DNA of 64,000 nt from contig NC_053146.1 in assembly GCF_016808335.1 (NCBI RefSeq), positions 40,606,470 through 40,670,469 of the forward strand, in the 5' to 3' direction. Below, piece after piece: positions 33,701 through 46,064 of this stretch. Position numbers and translations under genes: made by a program. A model generated the notes under the pieces. It saw only the letters and a list, made by a program, of their open reading frames with translations. It was not told the origin of the DNA and did no database searches. Source of the DNA: Panicum virgatum (Eukaryota; Streptophyta; Magnoliopsida; Poales; Poaceae). Position 1 is the first letter of the stretch; each line of letters opens with the position of its first letter.

Positions 33701-36014
33701 TCTCATATATGAGTGTGGTCCATCGTGCAGGTATGCCTGTGCAAATACTTTAATTAACCTAAATAGCTGTCAACCTGACATAATATTTGTTTGTTGTTAT
33801 TTAGTTGCCTAGTTCTTTTGAGTTTTGAAGTTAACACATTTAAATTTCAATCAAGGAGAAATTGTCCCATTCACTTGAAACTTCTATGTGATGCATGTTA
33901 AGGCTGATGGCTGGTTTTAGATCCAGATGATAATGAGACATATTTTGAAACATTAGGAACAGCAGAAGGTGAACATATAAAAGGTTTTTTTTCTCGAACA
34001 CGCAGGAGATCTGCGTGTCAATATTTTAAGAAGAAAGAGGGTGAGACACCCAGTTACACAGGTTTTTGGAGGGGGGAAACCCTGAATCCCCCCCCCCCCC
34101 CCCAGTACACACACGAGATTACACTATACCCTCAAAACAGGCAGGACCTGACCTAAAGGAAAAACACCAAAACTCCTAATCATTAGGTACCAGGGCGAGG
34201 AGATAACTAATTCCTCGAGCCCCAGCTGAACCCCCACAAGTGCAGCTCCTCTCTAATTATGGACAGAAGTTCATTTAGGTTAGGATGAAGACCATCAAAG
34301 ACACATCGATTTCGATGATTCCATAACGACCAGGCCACTAAGATAATGATTGAGTTTAGCCCCTTTTGGACCTGACCACTGACTTTACTGCTCACCTTGT
34401 GCCACCATTCCTCAAATGAAGGATCCTCCAATTGGGGAGCAAGCACATGCAGACCAAGCCCTTGCAGGATTTCAAACCAGATCTGGCGCGCAAAGACACA
34501 AGATAATAACAGATGATTTATAGTCTCCTCTTCCTGATCATACCGGGGGGGGGGGGGGTCTCTGGATGTGACAATCCTCTTTTGGCAAGCCGATCAGCCG
34601 TCCAGCACCTGTTATGAGCAACCAGCCACATAAAAAATTTGCATTTACCCGGGGCCCAGCTCTTCCATATCCTTTCCCAAGGTTGGAAATGAATGGCTCC
34701 AATGAACATTGCATCATATGCTGATTTTGCTGAATATTGTCCAGATGCTGAGAATTTCCAGATGTGTGAATCCTCCACTTCAGGCTGCAATACTCTTTAT
34801 GCAAGTAAATCCCATAGACCCAAGTTACTCAACTAGGACATCCAGGGTGCGAGCACCTTTAATATCAGTGACCCATATCCTATCAGTTAAGGTCTCATAA
34901 ACTGTTCTTTTTGCTTGATTGGAAATTGAGCCAAAGAGATGTGGTACAAGCTGATCAAGGCTCTGTCCATGTATCCATTTGTCGGTCCAGAATAGAGTGT
35001 TCCTGCCATTGCCAACTTCCGAGATGATGGCCACAGAAAAGAAGGATTTGACTGATTGATGTACTTGTATGGGCAAAAAGGCCCATGGCTCATCAGGTTT
35101 TTTTTTTTTTTGCAGCCATAGCCATCTTACTCTAAGGGCCCAACCAAGCTGCTGCATATTAGATATGCCTAAGCCCCCTAGTTCAGGTGGATGAGTAACC
35201 TTGGGCCAAGCGACTAAGCAATGCCCTCCTTTAACATCCTTTCTCCCTTTCCATAAAAATCCCCTCCCTCCTTTAACATATGAAAGATTCTCTCACAAAG
35301 TTTAGTTGTTCTGCTGAAGTTTGCTAGATCTTGACAACAAGCAAACGTATTGATGCATGCCAGACAGTTAGCTTCAAACTGAGTTAATAGTCCAGCTTTA
35401 TTTTATATGCAAGTGGGCTAACCAAAATTTCAAACCACTACTTTTGCAGGTGCCCGCCAACATGCCACAATAGGGTGAGTCAGCATGGTGTCAAAATTCC
35501 ACTAGAAATATTCAAGACAGGTAAGACAGGTTGGGGTGTAAGATCCCTCAGTTCTATATCTTCAGGCAGTTTCATATGTGAGTATGCCGGCGAGCTCTTG
35601 GAAGATAAAGAAGCTGAAAAGAGACAGAATGATGAGTATCTATTTGATATTGGTAGTAACTACCATGATGGAGAAGTTTGGGAGGGACTAAAGTCGGTCG
35701 TTGGTGTACAATCTTCTACCTCGTCCTCCAAGACAATGGAGGGTTTTACAATAGATGCAGCTGAGTGTGGCAATGTCGGACGATTCATCAACCATAGTTG
35801 TTCACCGAACCTCTATGCCCAAAATGTTCTCTGGGACCATGATGACATGAGGATGCCGCATGTCATGCTTTTTGCTGTTGAGAATATCCCACCACTACAA
35901 GAGCTGACCTACCATTATAATTATACAGTAGGTCAGGTCTTTGACGAGAATGGTATGGAGAAGGTTAAACGTTGCTATTGTGGCGCTTCTGATTGCTGTG
36001 GCAGGCTGTACTGA
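30753..36014 (+). CDS. SUVH5/6-type histone H3K9 methyltransferase (SRA + SET)
   Basis: Exons are 30753-33730 and 35450-36014 (3543 nt, 1180 aa), joined at a GT-AG intron that splits the pre-SET cysteine cluster. The first ~690 residues are low-complexity and poorly conserved. The SRA/YDG domain (about 715-890: [38 protein letters not shown]) binds methylated cytosine in known SUVH proteins. Pre-SET (about 945-1010: [18 protein letters not shown]) is followed by SET ([23 protein letters not shown]) and post-SET Cys (CYCGASDC). The predicted role is nuclear H3K9 methylation and silencing of transposons. ATG 30753 is used, 10 bp after a likely 5'-UTR intron acceptor (TTTTTGCAG). The CACTA end is only 271 bp upstream, so the native promoter is displaced. 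The intron carries a LINE fragment. Confidence 0.92.
33731..35449 (+). other. SUVH intron
   Basis: A 1719-bp intron with donor CAG/GTATGC and acceptor TTTTGCAG/G. Most of it (33985-35270) is an antisense LINE fragment. Splicing is required to join the two halves of the pre-SET domain. Confidence 0.9.
33985..35274 (-). mobile_element. 5'-truncated LINE (L1-type) fragment in SUVH intron
   Basis: The - strand frames encode the C-terminal end of a plant L1 ORF2 ([40 protein letters not shown]; zf-RVT-like [33 protein letters not shown]). A T-run at 33985-33992 on the + strand corresponds to the poly(A) tail. AACATATAAAAG (33972-33983) and AACATATGAAAG (35275-35286) flank it as a probable target duplication with one mismatch. 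A run of 14 G at 34545-34558 disrupts the zinc-finger region, and there are frameshifts. Confidence 0.75.
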
Positions 36015-36636
36015 GACAGACTGCTGTTAGTGTTTTATGTGGTGGACATTTGTACCATGGCACCGCAATACCCTTTATTCATCGGTTCATCTTGTACTTG
36101 TGGGCATTGTAATGTTTACAAGTTAGTATCCCACAGATAAAAATGTAGATGAATTTTGTAGAGATCGAGCTGCTCTTGTTCTCCCTCTCGTCTTGTAGAA
36201 AACATTTCGGTCCATTGTACTGGGCTTTAAACACTTAATGAAGTTTGCGTGCAATGAAGCAGTTGTTGCCTGATATATTCAACAACATGATGCATGGTAG
36301 AATTCTGCAGTAACGGGTGATGTAAGCATGCTGTAGTGTTATGTTTTCATAGAACTGATGGGTGATATTGCAAGTCGTCCATAGAACTGATCCGCTATTA
36401 TCTTTACTGCATGTGCGTTGTTAAAATCAAACCAATTTGTGTCAATCGATGCAATTGAAGAAATATAGTACCACTAGGTGAGGTAATCTGCTTGATATAT
36501 GGACTCGCAATTGAATTCAAATACATGTCAGTATGTCACTTGAATCGTTTCCATGTCCGGAACATATCTTTCCCAGTTACAGAAAAGTAGGAAGCAAGAC
36601 GCTTGGCAATTTCCTCTCATAACTGCAACCAAGCTT
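36015..36636 (+). other. SUVH 3' flank; possible first exon of the next gene
   Basis: This is the likely 3' UTR to about 36200, then AT-rich intergenic sequence. A short frame from ATG 36553 to a GT at 36587 (11 codons plus one base) has the right phase to splice to the exon at 37624, so it could be the first exon of the next gene. This is weak evidence. Confidence 0.3.
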
Positions 36637-37620
36637 CATTTTTCTTCTCAAACGCGTAGCAGAGCTGCGTATCAATACATTAAGAAGAAAAAGGGTGGGG
36701 GAAAGAGCCTCATGTGTTATAGACAAGGGTTAGTAACCCGCCCGATACAAAGAACAAAATTATTCTTTTAAAAGAAGAAAAGAAAGACCAGACCACCTTA
36801 GACAGCTGGTGGCACTAGAGCGAGGAGGTAAGAAACCCCTCGAGCCCCAGCAAAAGCCCACAGCTTGCTATTGCAGATAAGACCTTAGGCAAACTAGGAG
36901 AAATCTCCTCAAACACACAGCGATTACGATGATTTCAAATAGATCAGGACCCTAGAATGATAAGAGAGTTTAACCCTTTTCGGGCCAGCCCTTCAACTCT
37001 CGCATCTGCTCCAGACCAGCAATCATCAAAGGATAAATCATCTGGCTGTGGAGTTAGGACCTGCAGGCCAACTTTTTGCAGAGTGCTGACCTAACTTGCT
37101 GGGCAAAAACACAAGAAACTAAAAGATGGTCAATTGTTTCATCTTCTTGGTCACAAAGGGGGCAGACTGCAGGGTAGGAAGGCCTGATCAGCTGTCCAGC
37201 ATTTCTTGTAAGCAATTGTCCACATAAAAATTTGCATTTGCCGAGCATCCAGCTCTTCCAAATTCTTTCACACGCTCTAAACTTGTCTCTCCAATAAATA
37301 GAGCTTCATAAGCAGATTTAACTGAATACTTCCCAATGGCGGAGAACAACCAAATGTGTGAATCTTCAGCATCTAGCATTCTAGCTGCAGCTCTACATTG
37401 GAGAGAAGATCCAACAAGGTGAGATACTCAACCTGGACGTCTAGAGTAAGAGCCACTTGTATATCAGAGATCCATCTTCCATTTGTAAGGGCATCATACA
37501 CTGTTTTCTTCGTTTGTCGAACTGCAACTGAGCCAAACAGTACTGAGACAAATAGGTGAGGGATGGACTGCTCCAAGCTCTGACCAAGCAGCCACCTATC
37601 AGTCCAAAAGTGGGTTTTTG
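36637..37620 (-). mobile_element. Second 5'-truncated LINE fragment, same family
   Basis: The - strand pieces carry THFWTDRWLLGQSLEQS, SVKSAYEALFIGE, a zf-RVT segment with CPLCDQEDETIDHLL, and a 3' end (TTTTTCTTCTCAAACGCG on +) resembling that of the fragment at 33985. Frames are broken. Its truncated 5' end abuts the acceptor of the next exon at 37621-37623. Confidence 0.7.
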
Positions 37621-37623
37621 CAG

Positions 37624-40600
37624 CATGTTATCAAATTAAAGCTCTTCATGGACACACCAAAGCTTTCACACGACTTCTTGCGCCCCTGCAGCATATGATT
37701 ACCAAGAAGCTTAGGCAAGCTGAAAGTTTCTAGTGGTCCTGCTGCAGCATGGTTTGTCCTGTCCATTTTTAGGGAACACTGATAGTGTTCTGTGGATAGT
37801 ATGTAAAAAAAAATCGTAATATCATTTCAGGTACAACAGGCTGATCCTAATGGTTTACCTGACAATAATTTCAACTGAATATACAGAAAACCTGCTTCAC
37901 TTGAACCTGCTGAACATATGACACTACCTTCAGCATGCAACAGTGGACCAAAGGTAAGACAAGGCAAAGTTGAACATTTCTTTCTGAATATTCAGCAGGC
38001 AACAGTGGACTAACAGTGGAAGAATTTCAGTTCAGGCACTTACATATGCAAAAAGAAGTTTGATTTCAAGTTTCAGAGTGCACTGGCACATGCTAAAATG
38101 CAGCAAAATGCAATGGCATATATAGGCTAAAATGCAGCAAAATGCAATGGCATATATCCTTATTCTTTTTTTTATATAAATCTTCATCCAGACTTGCAGC
38201 TACCAACTTTTTGCCTGACTTAGGGGAATCAACTTCTAGCAGAAATGGTGATCCACTACAATTTCATGGTAGTGGAATTTAATAGGACAAGCTTACATTC
38301 ACTTAGTTCTACTTCCTGGTTATGCTATATTCTAAAATTTCTAATGCAGTGTACCCATGTGTCTCCCCCATATGCAGATGTTCAGGATGGTAAATCAGGA
38401 TGCTCCAATAGTGTTATCAGGAGAGAGGTTGGCAAATCAACTTTTGGTGACATGGATAATTCTTTGCGAACTGGTTTGTACACTTTTAGTTATTTCTAGC
38501 TTAAAAATCTGCACAGTTCCTCACATGTAAGAAAATTGGGAAGAACAATAGATAAATAGCTGAGATATTTGTCCATGTGACACTGAGTTTCTGTGACAGC
38601 CTGTGGGATTTTGTCTGCAGGAAACTTTTTTTTTTGTCTGTCCTGCAAACAATTTATTTTAACAGTATCATGTAAACCAAGTCAGATTTGATAAGTGTCG
38701 TGTAGACTGATTTCCTATTGTACCCTATGGTTGATGCTAGAGTGCCAGTGTGGTCAAGTAGGCTGGCAGAGGTGCTGCTAATAAGAACCTTCAACATGAC
38801 CTGACAATAATTTTTTGTTACACAATGTTTGTAATGGCACTGCTTAGTAAAATTAGTTGGTTGTCTCCATGTATCTACAGTTTAGAGAATACAAGACATG
38901 TTTTCTACTAAAGACTTTCAGTAATGTTCATGTATAATTCCAAAGTTAATTTTGAACTATTGAAATTGTTATTAAGTCTAATATTTAGATGTGCTAAGAT
39001 TGCTTCTATAGCTCCATGGTATGAACTGCAGAGTTCAAATTAGTCTTCTATATATGTTTCTATTAGTAGTTTGGGTTTCAAGATGTTCACTTCCTTATGG
39101 ACAAATATGGTTCTATGGTATCTTCGTATTACCTGATATGGAAAAATGGCTGTTCGGTATTACTGAGAATCCCTGATTTAGTTACAACTAATTAAAGTTC
39201 AATCAACTGGGTAGGTAAATAGTTAATTTATTCCTTAGGTGCATGAGTAAATAGTTAATCTAGTGATGTTTTGCACAGTAAAGATTTTCATTAAAATTGG
39301 AAACCCTGCTGTTATGCCTTCATGATGCTCATTATGTTTACAGGAATGGTAATTAAGATCAAAACTGAACACGTCATATAAACATGTATAGTAGAACAGT
39401 CTTTATTGTATTTAATAATTGGCTGTTTCTTTGGTATGCTGCTGTACTAATCACGTAAGAATTACAATACTCATTTCTCCCTAGAACTAGAAGTTGTCTG
39501 TTGCTGATTGTAGTGGATTTCAGAACCAACTTGGATGAGATGTGTAACTACTCTTACCTGTTTAGACTTTAGACTCATGTATTTTATACTTATTAGGCCG
39601 GATGGCTTGGAGTACAAGTTGTACATGCCCAATATGGGCCTACACGCCCAATATGGGCCAAGTGTATACATACACAATATACAAGCCTATACATCCGGCG
39701 TCTTCACCTTCCACGGCTGCCCCCACTGTGGTTGTGCCTGCCGCGGTACGACCTAAGGCCGCCTCTCTTCCGACACGACCACCTGCCGCTTTCGGTCGCG
39801 TCTACAGCAGGAGGGCCCGCGTGGACCCTCCTGGGCTGCTTCTTCCTCCCGTCGCCGCGGCACCGCCTCCTCCAGTGCCACCGCCAGCTCCTAGCCGGCC
39901 TGTGACGCGGTCCCAGACCGGCTCACTGAAGCCGGTCGATCGCTTCGGCTTCCCTGCTCCTTCGGCTCACGTCGTGGTTACTTCGACGATCTCCCCGATC
40001 CCGGGGAATTATAGGAGCGCCCTTGCTGACACACAGTGGCGGGCGGCCATGGCAGACGAGTACCAGGCCCTGATCGACAACGACACATGGCTCCTTGTAC
40101 CCCGGCCTCCAGGTGCCAACGTTGTGACGGGCAAGTGGATTTATAAGCATAAATTCCACTCCGACGGCACCCTTGCCCGTCACAAGGCCCGCTGGGTGGT
40201 CCGCGGCTTCACTCAGCGCCACGGCATCGACTACGACGAGACGTTCAGTCCGGTTGTCAAACCGGCCATCATTCGTGTCGTCCTCAGCATCGCCGCCTCC
40301 CGCAGCTAGCCCATTCATCAGCTTGACGTGAAGAATGCATTTCTTCACGGTCACCTGGAGGAGACCGTCTAGTGTCAGCAACCGCCCGGCTTCGTCGACC
40401 CTGCTCACCCTGACTATGTCTGTCTCCTGCAGCACTCCTTGTACGGCCTCAAGCAGGCTCCACGGGCTTGGTACCAACGGTTCGCCACTTACCTCCGTCA
40501 GCTCGGCTTCTCCGCTTCGTCCTCCGACACCTCCCTCTTTGTCCTACAAGAGGGGGGCGCCACGGCGTATCTGCTCCTGTACGTCGACGACATCGTCCTA

Positions 40601-43045
40601 ACAGCGTCGACTCCAGCACTTCTTCGCCGTATCACGGAGCGACTACACTCCGAGTTTGCCATGACAGATTTGGGCGATCTTCATCACTTCCTCGGCATCT
40701 CCGTCACGCGTTCGTCCGAGGGGTTGTTCCTCTCCCAGCGCCTGTACGCACTAGATCTTCTACAGCGTGCTGGCATGGCCGAGTGTCACTCGACGTCGAC
40801 ACCTGTTGACGCTCGTGCCAAGCTGTCCGCTTCGGAGGGGACTCCTGTTGCCGATCCTACCGAGTATCGGCCTCACCCTGACCTGCCCAGACTTGGCTTA
40901 CGCGGTTCAGCAGGTCTGCTTGTTCATGCACGACCCTCGGGAGCCTCACCTCGCGCTGATCAAGCACATCCTTTGCTACGTGAAGGGCTCTCTGTCGGCC
41001 GGCCTCCACATCGGCACTGGGCTCGTCGACAAGCTGGTCGCCTACTCCGACGCAGACTGGGCTGGTTGTCCAGACTCCCGCCGCTCCACATCAGGTTTCT
41101 GTGTCTTCCTCGGAGACAACCTGGTGTCCTGGCCGTCCAAGCGGTATACCACGGTTTCCCAGTCCAGTGCGGAGGCCGAGTATCGGGCTGTTGCTCACGT
41201 TGTTGCTGAGTGTTGTTGGCTTCGTCAGCTTCTACAGGAACTGCATGTTCCTCTGCGGGTCGCCACTGTCGTCTACTGCGACAACGTCAGCGCTGTCTAC
41301 ATGACAGCCAACCCGGTCTATCACCGCCGTACCAAGCACATTGAGATCGACATTTACTTCGTCCGCAAGAAGGTGGCCTTAGGCGAAGTCCGTGTTCTTC
41401 ATGTGCCGTCACAATATCAGTTTGCTGATATCATGACGAAGGGGTTACCTGTTCAGCTGTTTCAGGATTTCACGTCCAGTCTTTGCGTTCGCTCTCCTGA
41501 CGCTTTGACTGCGGGTGGGTATTAGGCATGTATAGGCTTGTATATTGTGTATGTATACACTTGGCCCATATTGGGCGTGTAGGCCCATATTGGGCATGTA
41601 CAACTTGTACTCCAAGCCATCCGGCCTATATAATGAAAGGTCACCCCCCTGATTAGGGTGTGCGGTGTTTCCCATCTCTCTCTACCTCTCTACAATACTA
41701 ACCACATGCCATCTTTGTCTGTAGCATCCCAAATACTGTCCATCATGAAGCTCCCATCAGAAGCAAGAATTTCCCAAAGCTCTCAATCTGGACAAACACA
41801 TTATTCTTTAGCATCTTCTGAGGCAAGGATAGCTTTGGATGCAAGTTGTAGAAGGAACTCAGTGGTCAATGATTCAAACAGAAATTTTGATGGTAGTGGG
41901 AACTCTGGACTATCTCGCTTTGCTACCCAGCTTCGTACATCAATACAATCATGCTTGAACTTACAAACTCTGCCGCGACTGAACTCAGTAAGGGCTCATC
42001 AGTGGGGCAAATCATCAGGGAACAGTGATCCAACTTATGATCGTCAGACCTTCATGTAAGATTTTTTTGCGGGTTTAATATATGTATCCTTGAATGTTGT
42101 CTTTTTGGACTTTAAGCTCCAACATGACATAGAAATATAGAATAACTGATGAGTCTTTAATTATGCTTTTTAGGAAACCAGCAGCTTTTGAGCGTCAGGA
42201 TTTGGCCATGTTCAATATCCCAGCATCTGATATGTCCAATGCAGATGAACAGAAACTAGACTCAAGCAGTCAGCACACTGGAAGTTCTAGTGGCACAGAA
42301 AGCTGCTGTAGTAAGTTTCTGTACTGCTTTGTATCCAACGTGTACAATTGCAGTTTGCAAAGTTCTCATGTCACTGTTGAAACGATAAATGTTGCTTATG
42401 TTGGTCATATTTGACAGATATTGGTACCGACCCAGGCTTACAAGAAGACAAGAGTCAATCAGCAAACCAGGTATGCATTTTCCCCCACTTTGGAGCAAGT
42501 ATAACCTTTGGAAGTAGTATCATATGCGCATCTGATATTGTTAGGCTTTATAGGGCCTGCCCACAGATGTTGTTTGTTTCTCGTGAGATCAGGGTACGGC
42601 AGTATTGGTGTGTATTGTCATGCTGTGCCATTAGATATAGGCCAATTTTAACATTTCATTCTTTCAATGCAACGTGTTCACAATTGTTTTATACTAGGTT
42701 TGGCTTGTGATTGTGAAAGTATTTTCCAAGACAAATCTTATGGTATTGTTTTACTTTTGCCGGTGTACATAGTTTTACAGATACCAAAGTCTAAAATTTA
42801 AAAAATTGACCTCACAGACTGACACGAGGATGTTCATTTAGTGATTATTGCAGGAAATTCTTATCGGGTACTATGCTAGTCATTTGACTTGTGTATCTGT
42901 GCATTTGCAGCTAAGCACACAGAACAATATAGCGGATGGGAAATGCGATGGCCCCGCCCCTGCATCTTCATACACCCTGACATGTAAAGATCCCAAGATT
43001 CAGGAGCTAGTAGATGACTGCCCTTCGTTCGACCTTGGCTTCTAA
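37624..43045 (+). CDS. Unrecognised multi-exon plant gene, 5' end undefined
   Basis: Six exons with GT-AG borders keep one frame: 37624-37725, 38378-38473, 41725-42055, 42174-42310, 42418-42470 and 42911-43045. The sum is 854 nt, meaning two leading bases plus 284 codons including the stop. All phases agree. The protein starts with a helical basic segment ([30 protein letters not shown]). It continues as a Ser/Asn-rich, probably disordered region (about 70-210) and ends [16 protein letters not shown] do not recognise the family. The 5' end is lost or very short; a candidate first exon is 36553-36586. The large third visible intron (38474-41724) holds a copia derivative, yet no exon is damaged, so it may still be expressed. 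It could also be a decaying gene. Confidence 0.55.
39594..39694 (-). repeat. Inverted repeat, left arm (LTR fragment)
   Basis: A 101-bp perfect match by eye to the reverse complement of 41528-41628. Both contain TATGGGCC/GGCCCATA motifs. The arms are about 1.83 kb apart and could pair in the intron transcript. Confidence 0.85.
39695..41525 (+). pseudogene. copia pol fragment: integrase tail, reverse transcriptase, RNase H
   Basis: After a Pro-rich linker ([19 protein letters not shown]) comes the copia RT start ([43 protein letters not shown]). [22 protein letters not shown] and catalytic YVDDIVL (near 40580) follow. RNase H reads [19 protein letters not shown] and [14 protein letters not shown]. 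Two in-frame TAG stops (40307, 40370) and a small deletion with frameshift near 40870 make it non-functional. GC content is much higher than in the surrounding introns. Confidence 0.9.
41528..41628 (+). repeat. Inverted repeat, right arm (start of copia 3' LTR)
   Basis: This is the first 100 bases of the 3' LTR plus one base, and pairs with 39594-39694. A TATATAATG motif follows at 41627-41635, plausibly the LTR TATA box. Confidence 0.85.
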
Positions 43046-44306
43046 GCATAAGGAGCTGAGAAATAGCAGCTCACTCCGTAGACTCGGGGTTTACAGGATA
43101 TACAAGAAAGAGGGGCTATATAGGCCTATATAGTTACAACACTGAATATATGTATATACGGTTAGCAGTCATAGCGTAGCCTGGGGCCTGGGCTGTTCGC
43201 AACATATAGTTTCCAGCGAGCTAAGCATGATTTAAATTTCCCATCTACAGTTTGAAATTCGAATTGCCTCATCGATTTGTCGATGGTATGCTAGAGTCAG
43301 TAATAACTGAACGAGGTAGCAATAGCCTGTGGTGTTTGGTTCATGGCATCCGTGCAGCTTACCCCAAAATTTGTGTTGATTTACCAAGTCCTGTCTTACG
43401 GTTTACAGTAATAGGTGGATCACAGTCTCGCATTGTCATGTATATATATCTATCAACCTCAGGGCATGAACCAAAGCACGATCCATGCTCCGTTGCATGC
43501 AACTTTGCAGGCGTATCTATCATCCACGGGAGAATAGGAATAATGCTCCCCCGGTCGTTGCTCGTTCGACGTTTAGGGTCTCCTGGCCTTCCTTTTTCAT
43601 CACGTGACGGTGAAAGGGACTGGTCCGTGCTCCCTGCTGTGGACCGGCAACTGTTGTTAGGTGAAGCCTCCCCAGCTGGCCTGAAATTCTACTGCTGAGC
43701 GCCAAGCAGCCAGCGGAAGCATGTTGCTCGCGCGCGACAAGGATATCCCCCTCTGTCCGCGTCGTCCGCTCGCTGGCGTGCGGGAAGTCTCGGAAACAGA
43801 CGTATCCGCTCCAGGTTCTGAACCTGGTTGCTTGGTTTGACAAAAGTGGGCTGCGCAGGGTAAAATATCCACGCGAGGGGAGTGCCAGTACCCAGCAGTT
43901 CCTGCGGTTTCTCTTCGCCTCCGGAACCCACAGGGTCGTGAAGGGGCATGGCATCTTGCCTTGTTAAGTATTAAGTAGATATAATTTATAAAATTAATTT
44001 TACAATTCTGCGCTGCTTCGTGAGAAGAATTTAATAAGACCCTGACCGCATAATTAGAGGATGGTTGCTATAGTATTACTATAGCCAATTTTCGATTAAT
44101 TATCATTATTAGATTCATCACATAAAAAATTTTATAAATAGATTTCATTTCGCAACCAAACGGGACCTCGGTGGGTCTCCGCTCCTGATCCAGGCCAGGC
44201 TAGGGTTCTGAATCCAATCTAGAGCGGTTGAGCGGTTTCGTGGAGGGATGGGCGGGTTTGGCGGGCGAAGTGATGGGCTGATACAGAGGGGGGAGGGGGA
44301 TCTTGT
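43046..44306. other. Intergenic, no supported gene
   Basis: The 3' flank of the unrecognised gene, then mixed sequence. Open frames on both strands at 43250-43950 overlap one another and show no domain. The stretch 43970-44165 is AT-rich and ends CGCAACCAAACGGGACC, resembling the end of a degraded MITE of the type annotated to its right. Confidence 0.5.
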
Positions 44307-44652
44307 GCCGTGTTTGGATGAATCCATAAAAAATTTTGCACTAAAAGACGAATGCCCGCATGCATTATTAAATGAAGTCTATTTGCAAAACCTTTTTAAG
44401 AATAGGTGTAACTTTTCGAGACGAATCTAATGAGCCAAGTTCCATCATGATTGGCTACAGTGATGCTACAGTAACCACGCTCAATCATCCTCCAATCGTG
44501 CGGTCAAAGGCCTCATTAGCTAGAGCAACTGCTACAGTACCATAGTTGTGGAGGTAATTTTGTAATTAAACTGTATTTAATACTCCTAATTAGTGGTCAA
44601 AACATCGTTTCTCTCTCATCAAAACATTTTCACTACACATCCAAACATGGCC
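44307..44652. mobile_element. MITE, family A
   Basis: The ends are GCCGTGTTTGGATG and CATCCAAACATGGC, an imperfect terminal inverted repeat. The interior has ATTAAATGAAGTCTATTTGC and GAGACGAATCTAATGAG, a core shared with the MITE at 46498. It encodes nothing. The target duplication is unclear, so the superfamily is not assigned. Confidence 0.6.
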
Positions 44653-45900
44653 TTGCTTTGCGTGCGTGCTCAAGCCTCAAGCCTGCACCGTACCAGACTA
44701 CCGGTTTCTTTTTTAGTTTTTTTCCCCTATTTTTTTCTTTCTTTCTTTCCGCCTGTTTTTCCTTTGGTAAATGAGTGGTCGCTTTTGAAGGCTTTGCCTT
44801 TGCACGGCACGAGTGGGGGACAGGTGGTTGCTTGGGTGCGAAGCAGATTCATTCCGCGCTTGTGACGAGCCAGCAATGCAATTTTTTCCATTTTTTAAAA
44901 GGAGAAAAAAATGTTTGTTCCTGCTGGTACGAGAAGGTTTCGCAACATAAAAAAACGGTTTTGGTCCTTCGGTAATTGGTATCCACTCTGGAGCGTATGA
45001 TCGTTTTTAAGTCGCCGCTAGTAACGTACGTAGTACGTAGCCATGATAACAGTTCACACGGCTCCTGTCCTGCCTAGGATAGGAGCGTGTCCTACTAAAA
45101 AAAACTAGTCATCTCTTTGCAACCAAAAACAAAAAAAATACTGTTTTTCTAAAAGCTAAAAAAATACAGCTTGTCTGGCACCCCATCACTCTCGCTCTCC
45201 CTATCTGAATCAGCATTCAGCAGCGGGCGAAGAGGAGAGGAGAGCGAGGTGGCGCCGTGGCGGCTCCACCGCCGGGACACCTGTGACCTGCCCCCACCGC
45301 CGTGCCCCCACGCAGGCACGCTCCCTCCCTCACCTCACCGTCAGTGTGTCAGCAGATCGCGGCGCAGCAGTTCCGGCAGCACCGAACGGATAGGATAGGC
45401 TCTCCCCAGATCCATGAAAGGGACGCTCGCTCTCTCATCATGCTCCCACGAGACGGCACGGATTCTCCGAACTTTTTTTTTTTGCCCCTCTCTCTTGGAC
45501 TAGTGAAAAAAAAAATCCGTGGCACCATTTCCTGGATTAGTAAACCCTAGGGCAATGATACTGGAGATGAAAAATTGTCAGAGAGAAAAAAAATGGTAGA
45601 GTGGCGCTTTCATGGAGGGTGGGCAGCAAGTGCGGGGACGGCGGCCGAAGAATAGCATTTAGCCATTTACTAGTGTACTAATAATCCATCCGACGAAAAG
45701 GATTGATCGGGGCCGAGAAAAATATCATTTTACTCGGCGGTTTCTTCAGCTGCCGCCTTGGGCTTCCTCCACGTCGTTATCCGGAAGAGCAGAACAGCAA
45801 GGGGAAGGAAGCGAGGAGGGGACGGGCGGGTCAAGATCCCTTCTTTTACTCCCTCCCCCTTTCCCGTCCCGCTCGTCGCCTTCTCCCTCCTCCCTCGCGC
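44653..45900. other. Intergenic and promoter region of the 467-aa gene
   Basis: Mostly low-complexity A/T tracts, then a GC-rich stretch at 45210-45400. No gene is supported. The part from about 45700 should include the promoter and 5' UTR of the gene whose coding starts at 47043. Confidence 0.4.
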
Positions 45901-46061
45901 TGGGATACGGGTCTAGATTCAGTCAGAGCCCATGATCCACCGGCTTTAACCACCGTCGCGCGGCTGCGCGGTGCCAGCTTCCTGCGCCCAAGAGCCTCCC
46001 GCGTGCTGCCGTCTCGCTGGTCCGGGCTTCCAGGTCAGGCCACTTCCCTTCCCCTGATTTC

Positions 46062-46064
<3 letters not shown>

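Larger units (their letters stand above)
39591..41694 (+). mobile_element. Ty1-copia derivative with inverted LTR ends, in an intron
   Basis: The right end is a ~166-bp LTR (41529-41694, TGTATAGGC...CTCTCTACA). The left end is not a direct LTR but a 101-bp inverted copy of LTR sequence (39594-39694), identical to the complement of 41528-41628. ATACT lies on both sides (39586-39590 and 41695-41699), a possible target duplication. Only the RT and RNase H half of pol is present between the ends. gag, protease, most of integrase and a normal 5' LTR are missing. Confidence 0.75.

Noticed and set aside
37862..37951. A further exon of the unrecognised gene ending at AAAG/GTAAGA
   Set aside because: Its open frame gives the wrong phase for the exon at 38378, and the frame with the right phase contains a stop. 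The direct join 37725/38378 fits without it.
43252..43954. Overlapping open frames on both strands
   Set aside because: No domain, no splice-consistent neighbours and no conserved-looking segments.
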